DNA from: Acidobacteriota bacterium
GTDB lineage: Bacteria; Acidobacteriota; Terriglobia; Terriglobales; Acidobacteriaceae
DNA length: 64,000 nucleotides
Assembly (NCBI GenBank): GCA_018268895.1
Contig: JAFDVP010000014.1
Coordinates: forward strand, 62,001-126,000
Direction: 5' to 3'
Made by a program: the position numbers and the translations under genes. Positions within the stretch are counted from its first letter, which is position 1, and every line of letters starts with the position of its first letter. Under the pieces are notes generated by a model. The model had not been told where the DNA came from, ran no database searches, and was given only the letters and a program-made list of their open reading frames with translations. Of the stretch, positions 41,950-50,940 are shown in pieces.

Positions 41950-42996
41950 ATGGCGGGCAGACTGTATCGCATTGGGGTTGTGGGAGCTTCATCGCTGGCA
42001 GGAAAAGAGCTTGCAGATGAACTGGGTGAGTCGCTGCTCGCTGCCTCAAATGTCGTGCTGCTGGATGACGATGAAGACGCTGCAGGACAGGTGACTTCGG
42101 CCGGAGAAGAGCCTGCATTTATCCAGAAGATTGAGCCAGAGACCTTCGATGGTATGGACTTCGTTTTCTTTGCCGGAGATGCAGAGGCGGCAAGGCATCA
42201 CTGGCAGGAGGCACGGCGGGCGGGTGCGAGCATCGTCGACCTGACGTATGCGCTGGAAGCGGAGAAGGATGTGCTGGTGCTTGCTCCGTGGGCTTCTGAG
42301 GCGATCGGTGCAGTGGGACGCGCGCCTGATCTGAAGACTCCGGCCGTGATTGCGGCGCATCCGGCGGCGCTGATGCTGGCGTTGGTCGCGGGAAGGTTAA
42401 ACGCGCGGGTAAGTATCAAGAGCCTTGCCGCAACGGTGATGGAGCCGGCGTCGGAGCATGGGCGCGCTGCAATGGATGAGATGCATCAGCAGACGGTGAG
42501 CCTGCTGTCGTTTCAGACGTTGCCGCGTGAGCAGTACGATGCGCAGGTGTCGTTCAATCTGTTGCCGGCTTTGGGAGAGAACTCGCGCGTGAAGCTGGCC
42601 CAGACGGAGCTACGTATCAGGACGCAGTTTGCGCAACTTGCCGGAGGGGCGCTGCCCCATTTGGCATTGCAGATGGTGCAGGCCCCGGTATTTCACGGCT
42701 ATGTGGTGCTGTTGCTTGTTGAACTGGACAGGCCCGCAGCGATGGAGGATGTTGAGGCCGCTCTTCAAGGCGAGCACATCGATCTGATTGGCGACGATGG
42801 CGAGCCTCCGAGCAACCTGACTGCAGCTGGCCAGGAGGACATTGTGGTGCGGGTAACGGGTGAGTTCGGCGATGCAGAGACGAGTTCGCGGTTCTGGCTT
42901 TGGCTGGCTGCGGACAATCTGAAGCTGGCTGCGCTGAATGCAATTGCCTGCGCAGTGGAGCTGCGGAAGCTGCGGCCTTCCGGCAAAGTTCAGTAG
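41950..42996 (+). CDS. Aspartate-semialdehyde dehydrogenase-like protein without catalytic Cys
   Basis: The 348 residues resemble Asd/ArgC proteins: an N-terminal Rossmann part (YRIGVVGASSLAGKELADEL, then FDGMDFVFFAGDAEAARHH) and a dimerisation part (LAATVMEPASEHGRAAMDEMHQQT, FNLLPALGEN). Where Asd has ANPNCST with the catalytic Cys, this protein has AAHPAALMLAL, so acyl transfer through cysteine is not possible. It may be a non-catalytic paralogue comparable to the E. coli UsgA protein. The ATG at 41950 has AGGTGG upstream; a longer frame starts at 41917. It follows pssA by 42 nt. Confidence 0.78.
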   Translation: MAGRLYRIGVVGASSLAGKELADELGESLLAASNVVLLDDDEDAAGQVTSAGEEPAFIQKIEPETFDGMDFVFFAGDAEAARHHWQEARRAGASIVDLTYALEAEKDVLVLAPWASEAIGAVGRAPDLKTPAVIAAHPAALMLALVAGRLNARVSIKSLAATVMEPASEHGRAAMDEMHQQTVSLLSFQTLPREQYDAQVSFNLLPALGENSRVKLAQTELRIRTQFAQLAGGALPHLALQMVQAPVFHGYVVLLLVELDRPAAMEDVEAALQGEHIDLIGDDGEPPSNLTAAGQEDIVVRVTGEFGDAETSSRFWLWLAADNLKLAALNAIACAVELRKLRPSGKVQ

Positions 42997-43077
42997 CTGG
43001 ACAAGAGTATGTGCAATGCTGGATGGGCCTTCGATCGTTGATTGGAAGCGTTCTGTAAATCACCCTGGAGAGTTTCA

Positions 43078-44013
43078 GTGCACGAAGGAAATATACAAAC
43101 GCATACAGGAATGCGGATTGGTGTCGATGTTGGAGGGACGAAGATCGAGGCGTTAGCGATCGACAATGATGGCAAAGAGCTGTTGCGCTATCGCCTGGAT
43201 ACGCCGCGTAACGACTACAAGGGCACAGTCGACGCGATTGTGGGCCTGGTGCATCGCATTGAAACGGAGACAGGAAAAACGGGCACGGTAGGCGCGGGAA
43301 TTCCTGGCAGTATCTCGGGCAAGACCGGCTTGGTGAAGAACGCCAATTCGACGTGGCTGAATGGAATGCCGTTCGATAGGGACCTGTCCATGGCGATGGC
43401 GCGCGAGGTGCGTCTTGCGAACGATGCGAACTGTCTTGCCGTGTCGGAGGCGACAGATGGCGCGGCGGCAGGGAAGAATGTCGTCTTCGGTGTGATCCTG
43501 GGGACGGGGTGCGGTGGCGGCGTTGCGATTGGAGGCAAGGTGCATCCTGGGCCTAATGGCACTGGAGGCGAGTGGGGGCATATTCCACTGCCGTGGCCAA
43601 AGGAAGAGGAGAATCCGGGACCTCTCTGCTACTGCGGCAAACGCGGCTGCATGGAGATGTGGGTCTCAGGGACAGGGCTGGCGCGGGATTACAAGCAGGT
43701 GACCGGCAGGGCTGCCACCTCTCGCGAGATTATTGCGGATTTTCTTGCAGGAGATGCGGAGGCTACTGCGGCGGTCGAGCGCCTGGAAGACCGTCTGGCC
43801 CGCGGAATGGCGAACATTGTCAACATTCTTGACCCCGACGCCTTTGTGTTGGGAGGCGGTCTTTCGCATACGCAGCATCTCTATGAGAGCCTTCCAAAGC
43901 GTTTGTCGAAGTACGTTTTTGGGGGAGAGTTCGATACACCGATTCTACAGGCCAAGTATGGCGATTCGAGCGGTGTTCGCGGCGCAGCCTGGTTGTGGCC
44001 GCTCTCACAGTAA
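43078..44013 (+). CDS. mak: ROK family fructokinase (Mak type)
   Basis: Phosphorylates fructose or a related hexose with ATP. The 311 residues have the ROK start MRIGVDVGGTKIEALAID, GTVGAGIPGSIS, VKNANSTWLNGMPFDRDL, VRLANDANCLAVSEATDGAAAG, and the zinc motif CYCGKRGCMEMWVSG. From memory this is very close to E. coli Mak (YajF) along its whole length, which is striking for this phylum. GTG at 43078 has GGAG 7 nt upstream; ATG at 43111 (MRIGVDVGG) is the alternative and is the family start. Confidence 0.87.
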   Translation: MHEGNIQTHTGMRIGVDVGGTKIEALAIDNDGKELLRYRLDTPRNDYKGTVDAIVGLVHRIETETGKTGTVGAGIPGSISGKTGLVKNANSTWLNGMPFDRDLSMAMAREVRLANDANCLAVSEATDGAAAGKNVVFGVILGTGCGGGVAIGGKVHPGPNGTGGEWGHIPLPWPKEEENPGPLCYCGKRGCMEMWVSGTGLARDYKQVTGRAATSREIIADFLAGDAEATAAVERLEDRLARGMANIVNILDPDAFVLGGGLSHTQHLYESLPKRLSKYVFGGEFDTPILQAKYGDSSGVRGAAWLWPLSQ

Positions 44014-44154
44014 TATCCGACGGTCGATGGCCACGAATGGATAGAACTTGCCCTCAGAGGTTCGGTGGCAAGGTCCACGTCTACAAGGCTAAGCCGCGCA
44101 CCCCTCGTAGGATCGATCTTCAAGCTCAGCACTTTGTGGTCTAATAGAGACATT

Positions 44155-44241
44155 GGCGGGTTGGCGGAACTGGCAGACGCAGGGGTCTCAAAAACCCCCG
44201 AGAGCAATCTCGTATCGGTTCGATTCCGATACCCGCCACCA
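44155..44241 (+). tRNA. tRNA-Leu (CAA anticodon)
   Basis: An 87-nt gene. The acceptor stem pairs GGCGGGT (44155-44161) with ACCCGCC (44231-44237), followed by discriminator A and an encoded CCA. The anticodon arm is GGGGT-CTCAAAA-ACCCC, which gives CAA, reading UUG. A long variable arm (CGAGAGCAATCTCG) and the T-loop GGTTCGATTCC are typical of class II tRNA-Leu. A TCTAAT at 44140-44145 could be its -10. Confidence 0.95.
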
Positions 44242-44456
44242 ATACAATCCCCTCAAAACTGAGTTCAACGTTCTTCGGTGATGATTCTTTCGACCGGTCA
44301 GACTTTTCGTGTGAAATTTACACATTTTCTTACACAACTATTGAATAGGCGACATGTAAGTAATTGATGATAAATAAGTTGCTATCATTAAAAAAGGACT
44401 CAAATCCCCCTGATCCCTTGCGGTCGGGGGGCGAGCAACTATCTTTTTAGGGCTTC
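44242..44456. other. AT-rich gap after tRNA-Leu
   Basis: About 215 nt, clearly poorer in GC than the genes to the left, with no gene. A hairpin CCCCCTGA/TCGGGGGG stands near 44406-44431 and could end tRNA transcription. Confidence 0.5.
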
Positions 44457-44486
44457 TTGCGGGTTATCCTTGTTTTCGAGGATAAT
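44457..44486 (+). promoter_or_regulatory. Promoter with overlapping palindrome for the toxin-antitoxin pair
   Basis: TTGCGG (44457-44462) and GATAAT (44481-44486), 18 nt apart, form a promoter 25 nt upstream of the antitoxin start. The inverted repeat TTATCCT (44464-44470) and AGGATAA (44479-44485) fills the spacer and runs into the -10. This arrangement fits autorepression by the antitoxin. Confidence 0.55.
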
Positions 44487-44510
44487 AATTGTCGAAATCG
44501 AGGTTTCGCG

Positions 44511-44960
44511 ATGACTGCTGCTGCTGTCACACTTGTCCTACCCCGGATCGCCGGATACGACTTCGAATCCGGTGCCGATCTCGGCAGTGCCTCCGAACGC
44601 GCGGAGCTTTCCTCCGCAGCTATCAAGGCATTCCTGAATCTTCGCAAGAAGTGGGATTTGAATGAAGAACAATCTCGTGCCTTACTCGGTGGCCTGGCGT
44701 CTTCGACTTTCCACGCTTGGAAGACCCATCCGAAGAGGACGCTCGATCAGGACACGCTTACGCGCATCTCTCTGCTCATTGGAATCTACAAAGCTCTGAA
44801 CATCTATTTCGGTAAGCCCTGGGCAGACCGCTGGATTACGCTTTCAAATCGTGGGTCGATCTTTATGGGCCGTACACCTCTTGCGTACATGATTCAGCGT
44901 GGTCAGCCGGGAATGATCGAGGTCCGGCGAATGCTTGACGCTTGGCGGGGTGGGCAGTGA
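44511..44960 (+). CDS. DUF2384-type (MbcA/ParS/Xre) antitoxin
   Basis: A protein of 149 residues with an N-terminal Xre-like helical region (LSSAAIKAFLNLRKKWDLNEEQSRALLGGLASSTFHAWKTHP) and a C-terminal DUF2384 region (LTRISLLIGIYKALNIYFG, then RGSIFMGRTPLAYMIQRGQPGMIEVRRMLDAWRGG). In this family the C-terminus caps the active site of the RES toxin. The ATG at 44511 has GAGG 7 nt upstream. Its stop overlaps the toxin start by 4 nt. Confidence 0.88.
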   Translation: MTAAAVTLVLPRIAGYDFESGADLGSASERAELSSAAIKAFLNLRKKWDLNEEQSRALLGGLASSTFHAWKTHPKRTLDQDTLTRISLLIGIYKALNIYFGKPWADRWITLSNRGSIFMGRTPLAYMIQRGQPGMIEVRRMLDAWRGGQ

Positions 44961-45691
44961 TTCCACCGCTTCGCCAGGTTGACCGGGACGGTATGCACCG
45001 GTTGATCCCCTCCCGGTACAGCAATGGTGGAACAGTTCTCGATGACATCGCCGATAACGATGACATGCTCGAAAAATTAATTCGACTGGATGGGGCCACG
45101 AATGATCGCATTCAGGGAGAGCAATCTGGACTGGTTGGCATCAGCACTTACGAGCTGGTTTACGGTATTCCCAGTGCCCAAATTGTTCGCGCGGCCTTCC
45201 TTCATCCGAGCCCGACCGGGGCTCGATTCAACGACTCTACCCGAGGCGCCTGGTACGCTGCGGACAAACTGGAAACCTCGCTTACCGAGGTGAGCTATCA
45301 CAAGGCTAAACGGCTCTCCGACATCGTGGTTCCTGATTCTCCATCAGGTATGCCGGAGACAGAATCCTCTACCTACGATGACTGGCTCGCCGATTTTCAT
45401 GCGGAGTTTCACTCCTTGGAACCCGCTGCGGACTATGCGGAATGTCTGGAACCTGAACCTGTTCCAGAGTGCTACAGGGAACCTCAGAAGCTCGCGCGGA
45501 GGCTCCTGAAGGCGCAGTCCAACGGCATCCTTTACCCCAGCGTAAGGAAGAAAGGCGGGCGTTGCTTAGTATGCTTTCGGCCAGCACTGGTCTACCGGCC
45601 ACGCCGCGACAAGCGATACGAAATTTCCTTCCACTTGGAGCGCAATCGATATCGTCAGGAAGTTCATGAGATCCCATTGAACAGGAATTGA
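44957..45691 (+). CDS. RES-domain toxin (NAD+-consuming)
   Basis: RES-domain toxins such as MbcT and ParT break down NAD+ or transfer ADP-ribose. The 244 residues have HRLIPSRYSNGG near the N-terminus, the central RES block ARFNDSTRGAWYAADKLETSLTEVSYH with the conserved Arg, Tyr and Glu, and a late NGILYPSVR followed by GRCLVCFRPALV. Between these, about residues 135-180 are an acidic insert (ECLEPEPVPECYREP). The start is GTG at 44957, overlapping the antitoxin stop (GTGA), which is typical of such pairs. It lies 0.7 kb from tRNA-Leu. Confidence 0.87.
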   Translation: MIPPLRQVDRDGMHRLIPSRYSNGGTVLDDIADNDDMLEKLIRLDGATNDRIQGEQSGLVGISTYELVYGIPSAQIVRAAFLHPSPTGARFNDSTRGAWYAADKLETSLTEVSYHKAKRLSDIVVPDSPSGMPETESSTYDDWLADFHAEFHSLEPAADYAECLEPEPVPECYREPQKLARRLLKAQSNGILYPSVRKKGGRCLVCFRPALVYRPRRDKRYEISFHLERNRYRQEVHEIPLNRN

Positions 45692-46368
45692 GTGCGGGTG
45701 TAGAGCCTGCAGTGCTGGCGCAGTCCGCATCCCTCTTGCCCTTCATGCAGAAACCCGTGATTCCGAAAGGTACTTGCAACGGCGATCAACGAGGATGATG
45801 CAACGGCCTCCGTGCCACTAACAATGGACGTTGCCGACTATTTTGAATTCGGTGCCAGGCAAGCAAAGCAAAAACTTCATTGTCGACAAGAAGTAGATAG
45901 TCCATCTTCGAAGTTGCATCTCTCTTCGCCGCCACAAAATCGATCAGTAATAGCTACGCTCGGACGGGAAAAAATTGCGCAATAGTTTGCACAACACACC
46001 TTAATGATTCGCCACCTAAGAATGGATCGACTCAGTAAGTCTTTTTTTCAGTAAATGATGGCTGGATTGTGAATTTGGCGCTTAACTTGCTTCCACCTTG
46101 TCAGCGCCCGCTGTGCTTTCTGGCTCCCCGAAAAATACGCATCGGCAACATCATTTGGTTTCGGAAAAACGATTTTTAAAGACTTCAACCTTCGCGCACT
46201 AGTGTGCGCGCCGAACAACTAACGAGATACAACCCACCCCTTGTTCTGTTATCTCGCGGACCTCGGACAGCCCTGTCTCCCGTCGAGTTCAGCAGAACTG
46301 TGTCTTTTTGTCACCCGGCAAAACTGCCGGCCAACACGTGCTCAAAATCTTTTAATGAGGATGAAATA
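45692..46368. other. Intergenic region before the Ig/beta-helix gene
   Basis: About 680 nt of lower-GC sequence without a supported gene. Frames are present, but none has a recognisable family or a good ribosome site. No tRNA-end duplication was seen here by eye. Confidence 0.5.
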
Positions 46369-48495
46369 TTGGCATTTTTCAAGAAGTTCTTTGGCGTATC
46401 TTCACTGCTGGCATTGGCGTTCACGGTCGCGTGTGGTAGCGGACAATCTGCTACCCTTGCTTCCCGCGCATCCAGTCACTCCATTGTATCGATTACCTCT
46501 CCCAGCACTCTTCCAAGCGGCGTTGTATCTACCTTGTATAGCACCGCGCTTACTGCTACCGGGGGGACTTCTCCCTACACATGGGCAATCAAAAGCTGTT
46601 CGGGTGCCTGTAACACTGGGCTTGGGTTCAACGCGGCTGGCCTGTTATCTGGTGTACCAGTTAATGCTGGGACAAGCACGTTCACCTTTGCAGTAACCGA
46701 TGCCAAAGGGCAGACCGCATCCGCTCCCATGAGTGTCACGATCGGAACCGCAGCCAATCCCCCTGCAACCACTCCTCCTGCAAACACCGCTTTGACGATC
46801 ACTTCTCCCAGCACGCTTCCGAGTGGCGTTGTGTCTACGTTCTACAGCGCTCCTCTCACTGCTACCGGTGGAACGTCTCCGTACACATGGTCGATCAAGG
46901 GTTGTGCAGGTGCTTGTAACACCGGACTGGGTTTCAGCAACTCTGGCCTCTTATCCGGCACACCCATCAATGCCGGAACCAGCACGTTCACTTTCGCGGT
47001 AACGGACTCCAAGGGGCAGACTGCTTCAGCACCCATGAACATCGCCATCGGGGCTGCAACCGCTCCTCCTGCGACGACTGCTCCGCCAACCTCCCCGCTG
47101 TCAATCACTTCTTCCAGTACGCTCCCGAATGGCAGCGTATCTGCCGCATACAGCGCTTCTCTTTCTGCTACCGGTGGTACGACTCCCTATGCCTGGACAA
47201 TTAGGAGTTGTTCAGGAGTCTGCGATGCTGGTCTTAGCTTGAGCCAGGCTGGCGCTTTCTCCGGTACGCCAACTCAATCAGGAGCGACCACCTACAACGT
47301 AGTAGTGAGCGATGCCAACGGCCAGACAGCTTCGGCGTCTTTGAATCTCACCGTTGCCGCAGCCGCAGCGCCAAACCCCAGCGGTGCCAACTACTATGTG
47401 TCGCCGTCGGGCAGCAATTCTGGCTCGTGCACTCAAAGCAGTCCTTGCGCTACACCCGACTATGCCTTCAATCGCGCGTCCCCTGGCGAAACCGTACAGG
47501 TTGCGGCTGGCACGTACGATTACGGCAGCAGTGCGGCGCAGTTCACAAAGTCGGGATCTGCAGGAAAGTACATCACTGTTACTTGCGCCACCAGAGGTGC
47601 GTGCAAGATTCAGAACTCGGTGACCGGCAACAGCACCGTGGTCGTCCTCGGGGGCAGCTACATCACCTTCGACGGCTTTGAGGTTACCAATACCAGTTCG
47701 GCGGGTAACAACCTCGGTCTGTATGTAACCACTTCGTATGTCAACATCACTCGCAACACCATCCATGGCATTCAGACCGATTGCGGCTCGAATGGCGGTG
47801 GTGGCATCCAGATCGCCGGCAGCGGCTCCAGCAACAGCGATCTTAACCACATCACGATCGACAGCAACTTGATCTATGACATTAATTATCGTAACGGTAG
47901 CCCGAAATGTACTTCGAGCACTGTGCAATCGGACGGCATCCTTGTTGAGACTGCGGGAACCGCAAACGTGGTCACGAACAATATCGTCCATCACACTTCG
48001 GGCGGCTGGGGCATCCTGGTCGGGAACTCGAACGCGACCAATAACAATGTCAATTCGTTGATCTCGAACAACACCGTCTTCTCAACAACTGGTGGCATTA
48101 TCGTCATGAGCGGTAACGGCACGACCATCAGCAACAACATCGTTGCGAACACAGGTCAGCAGACCAGCCGGTGCGGAATTACCGCTCCTCCTGGTGTTTC
48201 CATCACTTATCTGAACAATGACCTTTGGAACAACGCTGGCGGAAACTATTGCCTCCAATGGGGCACGAGCAACCAGAGCGTGCATTCGAACGATATCTCT
48301 TTGGATCCTGCGCTGGGAACGACGTTCGTCAACTGGCAAGCAGACGGCTCAGGGGATTACCACCTGAAGCCAGGTTCGCCAGCGATCGACGCCGGGAACT
48401 CCACCGTGGGTCCTCCCCCGACCGCCGACTTCGATGGCAATCCGCGTCCTAAAGGCGCTCGCCACGATATCGGAGCGTACGAGTACCAGAACTAG
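46369..48495 (+). CDS. Lipoprotein with three Ig-like repeats and a parallel beta-helix
   Basis: A 708-residue envelope protein. TTG at 46369 is chosen: GAGG lies 8 nt upstream and it opens a lipoprotein signal (FFKKFFGVSSLLALAFTVAC). Three Ig-like repeats of about 102 residues follow, each with ITSPSTLPSG or a close variant, TATGGTSPYTW, NTGLGF and FTFAVTDAKGQTASAP; they are separated by Pro/Thr-rich linkers. The second half opens with YYVSPSGSNSGSCTQSSPCA and forms a right-handed parallel beta-helix with Asn-rich turns (NTIHGI, DSNLIYD, NNIVHH), ending DYHLKPGSPAIDAG and DIGAYEYQ. Such proteins bind or cut polysaccharide. The end resembles the beta-helix protein at 55.4 kb. Confidence 0.83.
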   Translation: MAFFKKFFGVSSLLALAFTVACGSGQSATLASRASSHSIVSITSPSTLPSGVVSTLYSTALTATGGTSPYTWAIKSCSGACNTGLGFNAAGLLSGVPVNAGTSTFTFAVTDAKGQTASAPMSVTIGTAANPPATTPPANTALTITSPSTLPSGVVSTFYSAPLTATGGTSPYTWSIKGCAGACNTGLGFSNSGLLSGTPINAGTSTFTFAVTDSKGQTASAPMNIAIGAATAPPATTAPPTSPLSITSSSTLPNGSVSAAYSASLSATGGTTPYAWTIRSCSGVCDAGLSLSQAGAFSGTPTQSGATTYNVVVSDANGQTASASLNLTVAAAAAPNPSGANYYVSPSGSNSGSCTQSSPCATPDYAFNRASPGETVQVAAGTYDYGSSAAQFTKSGSAGKYITVTCATRGACKIQNSVTGNSTVVVLGGSYITFDGFEVTNTSSAGNNLGLYVTTSYVNITRNTIHGIQTDCGSNGGGGIQIAGSGSSNSDLNHITIDSNLIYDINYRNGSPKCTSSTVQSDGILVETAGTANVVTNNIVHHTSGGWGILVGNSNATNNNVNSLISNNTVFSTTGGIIVMSGNGTTISNNIVANTGQQTSRCGITAPPGVSITYLNNDLWNNAGGNYCLQWGTSNQSVHSNDISLDPALGTTFVNWQADGSGDYHLKPGSPAIDAGNSTVGPPPTADFDGNPRPKGARHDIGAYEYQN
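46487..47360 (+). repeat. Three tandem DNA repeats coding for the Ig-like domains
   Basis: The repeats start near 46487, 46794 and 47098, so the period is about 305 nt. The first two are very similar at the DNA level, for example around TCTCCCAGCACTCTTCC and TCTCCCAGCACGCTTCC; the third is more diverged. Confidence 0.7.
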
Positions 48496-48521
48496 CACCA
48501 GCTGTAACAACTTCATAACAC

Positions 48522-48571
48522 GACCCCATCCGGCGAGGAGGTTTCCTCGTCCGGATGGGGTCATTTTTTTT
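48522..48571 (+). terminator. Rho-independent terminator of the Ig/beta-helix gene
   Basis: An 18-bp stem with one bulged T (left arm GACCCCATCCGGCGAGGA, 48522-48539) is followed by an A and eight T residues. It begins 27 nt after the stop. Confidence 0.9.
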
Positions 48572-48598
48572 CGTGCGCGAAAACGTCTGCGACTATCG

Positions 48599-49570
48599 CT
48601 ATGAGGCTTCACCGCGGTTTCCAACGATGATCGGCTGCTCGTCAAATCCCTCTCCATCCGGGCTCTGTCGTTCTGTAAATTGAGACTGCAATATCCGCTG
48701 CTTATGTATCTCCCCAATCACTTCAGCAATGGTCCATTGCTGAGGGGCACGTTCGGGCCAGTCGGCATTGGCCAAAGCGGACGTGAGTTCTCGAACGGCA
48801 TGAACGATTCGAGGGGACAAGCCACTGCTCAACATCGTCTCTTCCACTTCTTTCAGTTCTTCGCATCGTCTGGCAGCATGTTGTGGATAGGTGGGCAACA
48901 TCCGCCGGACGACTTCCATGATGCTTGGGTAAATCTCGTCGCAAGACTCCATTGCTTCGTTGAGCAGATGCATGTTTTGGGCAAGCATCATGGTCTCGAT
49001 GAACAGCGCCGACAAGCCTTTCGGTATCCCCGAAACGATCATCTTGAGAGCCGACGCCTGGCCCGGCATATCTCCGACGACTTTGACACGCATGATGGAT
49101 TCGAATTGAGCTGAAAGTTCGCTTGCGCGCGCTCCGCTAAGGTATAGGGTCCCCCTTTGCCCGAGTTGTGACGCTAACCCAAAGATCGAACCATCGACGA
49201 AGTCAACCGGAACGCGACCCAGCGCCTCAGAGATTTGTGCCACAGTCAACGGGGAGATGGAGTTCGCATCCAGATAAAGCAGCCTTCGGGAAGAACCTTC
49301 AAGGTGCGCAGCAACGTCTCTGGCTACGGAAAGCGCCGCACCTGGAGAAACAAGTGATATCACGACATCCGAGCGCTCGAGAACTTCACGAGGAAGCTCA
49401 ACTGCGCTCAGCCCGTTCTTGTGACAAAGGTGGCGCGTACGAGGACTTCTGCCCTTGACGGTCGTAATAACGCGAAACCCGGCCTCGCACAGCAACTTCC
49501 CGAATGAGGCTCCCATCTCGCCCGGGTATAGGATCCCAATCGTACTGCGAAGCTGGTTATTGTCGGTCAC
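48599..49570 (-). CDS. NAD(P)-dependent dehydrogenase, 6-phosphogluconate/DUF1932 type
   Basis: A beta-hydroxyacid-dehydrogenase-like enzyme of 323 residues. The nucleotide-binding loop is IGILYPGEMGASFGKLL; DVVISLVSPGAALSV and FVDGSIFGLASQLGQRGTLYLSG follow; the catalytic Lys region is ASALKMIVSGIPKGLSALFIETMMLA, which leads into the C-terminal DUF1932-like helices. GTG at 49570 was chosen because the family begins just there. It is the last gene of the minus-strand run and lies 20 nt after the ATP-grasp gene. It probably oxidises or reduces a hydroxy acid; the substrate is unknown. Confidence 0.8.
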   Translation of the reverse strand: MTDNNQLRSTIGILYPGEMGASFGKLLCEAGFRVITTVKGRSPRTRHLCHKNGLSAVELPREVLERSDVVISLVSPGAALSVARDVAAHLEGSSRRLLYLDANSISPLTVAQISEALGRVPVDFVDGSIFGLASQLGQRGTLYLSGARASELSAQFESIMRVKVVGDMPGQASALKMIVSGIPKGLSALFIETMMLAQNMHLLNEAMESCDEIYPSIMEVVRRMLPTYPQHAARRCEELKEVEETMLSSGLSPRIVHAVRELTSALANADWPERAPQQWTIAEVIGEIHKQRILQSQFTERQSPDGEGFDEQPIIVGNRGEAS

Positions 49571-49589
49571 GATAAATAGCCAAGGGCAC

Positions 49590-50909
49590 CTATTTCGGCG
49601 GTAACACCATAACCGGTTCGATTTGGGCGGGGTTATCAGACTTGATAATCGTCGTTGAAGGCATAATTGGCGATTGCGACATCCGCGATCGATGCACGGG
49701 AGCGGCACTAGCTTTCCTACTTAGCTTTGCACGCCAGAACCGAGACCATGTGTAACGAATCAAACGAACGTTGCCGACGAGCGCAGGTAGCGGGTCATTC
49801 CACCGGAAAACAGGAAAAACCTGCCGGTGCATGATGCTGCGTATCCACGCCCGAAAGGTTAGCAGGCCCATTTTGCTCAGTTGCCGGTAAGCGGCGAAAT
49901 CACCAACTGGTTTCCATAGTCGCATGCCCAAGCGGTAGCTGGACGGCGTCACATATGTGCGACCAGTTAGCCTGTTATATACGAACAATGGCAGATTCAG
50001 TCCGCTGGCAACGAGCAAGCAATCCGCCGCGGTAAAGCGTGCGTTGCATTCGATCAGTTTCAGCCGGCCATCCCGATGATCCATCTTGAACTCAACGTTC
50101 GCCACGCCACGCAATCCAACCTTCCGGAAAAGCGCCAATGCCTGTTCTTGAATATCCGGCACGTCGTCAGTTATGTGGTAAGTCGACCCACCCATATTCA
50201 TGGGATATCGTCGAATAACCCTCTTAGTGAAATCAAGGAGGTTATTCCCATTTTCATCCAGATAGGTGTAATAGCTGCATAGTTGATCGTCGGGTCCCGG
50301 AATCATTTCGACAAGAAATGTCTGAATGCCTTCGCAACAGACCTTGTCAAAAGCACAAAGCAACTCCTCCAGGCTGTATGCAACGGAGTAGGTTCCGGAG
50401 AACTTCCTGCTGAATTTGTGCCCAATGATCGGCTTGAGCACCAAGGGAAACACTAATTCCTGCTCGAGCGTTACAATCTGCTCCCGTGTATCGGCCACCC
50501 AGAACTTCGGAGTAGGTACGCCGGCGACCTGTGCGGCGCGGTATGTCTGGAGTTTGTCGAGCATGCAAAGCTGCGCAGCCGGGTTCGACAAATCGAGTGT
50601 AAATTTCTCAGAAAGCGATTCGCGATGCATGGCGATAAGCTCGATCGCCTCATCACTGGCGGCCAATAGAACCGCACCTCGCAGATGGTCGGACTCGCGG
50701 CCCGAGAGATACGCCGCCCAAACCTCTACTCCGGTTGCGTTACTCTCCGGCAGGTCAATCCACTTACAGAACCGGGAGTACTTAACCTCAGCATGCGGAT
50801 GATTGATCGCATAGACGGGAACACCGGCAGCACCCAGGCTCCTGGCGATCGAAAGGCACCCAAGGTCGCCTCCCACTATGACGGCGGGTGGTAGTCTGTC
50901 ATTCAACAA
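49590..50909 (-). CDS. ATP-grasp carboxylate-amine ligase (COG3919-like)
   Basis: Joins a carboxylate to an amine through an acyl phosphate. The 439 residues have an N-terminal Rossmann-like domain (PPAVIVGGDLGCLSIARSLGAAGVPVYAI), the ATP-binding loop FPLVLKPIIGHKFSRKFSGT, LVEMIPGPDDQLCSYYTYLDENGN, and the metal-binding end VEFKMDHRDGRLKLIECNARF. D-aspartate ligase belongs to the same broad group. TTG at 50909 with AAGG 7 nt upstream is used; a longer frame to 51086 overlaps the neighbour. The C-terminal about 110 residues after NRLTGRTYV are variable. It lies 31 nt downstream of the oxygenase gene. Confidence 0.8.
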   Translation of the reverse strand: MLNDRLPPAVIVGGDLGCLSIARSLGAAGVPVYAINHPHAEVKYSRFCKWIDLPESNATGVEVWAAYLSGRESDHLRGAVLLAASDEAIELIAMHRESLSEKFTLDLSNPAAQLCMLDKLQTYRAAQVAGVPTPKFWVADTREQIVTLEQELVFPLVLKPIIGHKFSRKFSGTYSVAYSLEELLCAFDKVCCEGIQTFLVEMIPGPDDQLCSYYTYLDENGNNLLDFTKRVIRRYPMNMGGSTYHITDDVPDIQEQALALFRKVGLRGVANVEFKMDHRDGRLKLIECNARFTAADCLLVASGLNLPLFVYNRLTGRTYVTPSSYRLGMRLWKPVGDFAAYRQLSKMGLLTFRAWIRSIMHRQVFPVFRWNDPLPALVGNVRLIRYTWSRFWRAKLSRKASAAPVHRSRMSQSPIMPSTTIIKSDNPAQIEPVMVLPPK

Positions 50910-50940
50910 TTCGATTCCTTCCAGGCCATTTCGATAGGAG

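Noticed and set aside
45369..45779. Minus-strand frame overlapping the RES toxin end
   Set aside because: It is antisense to the toxin and has no family resemblance.
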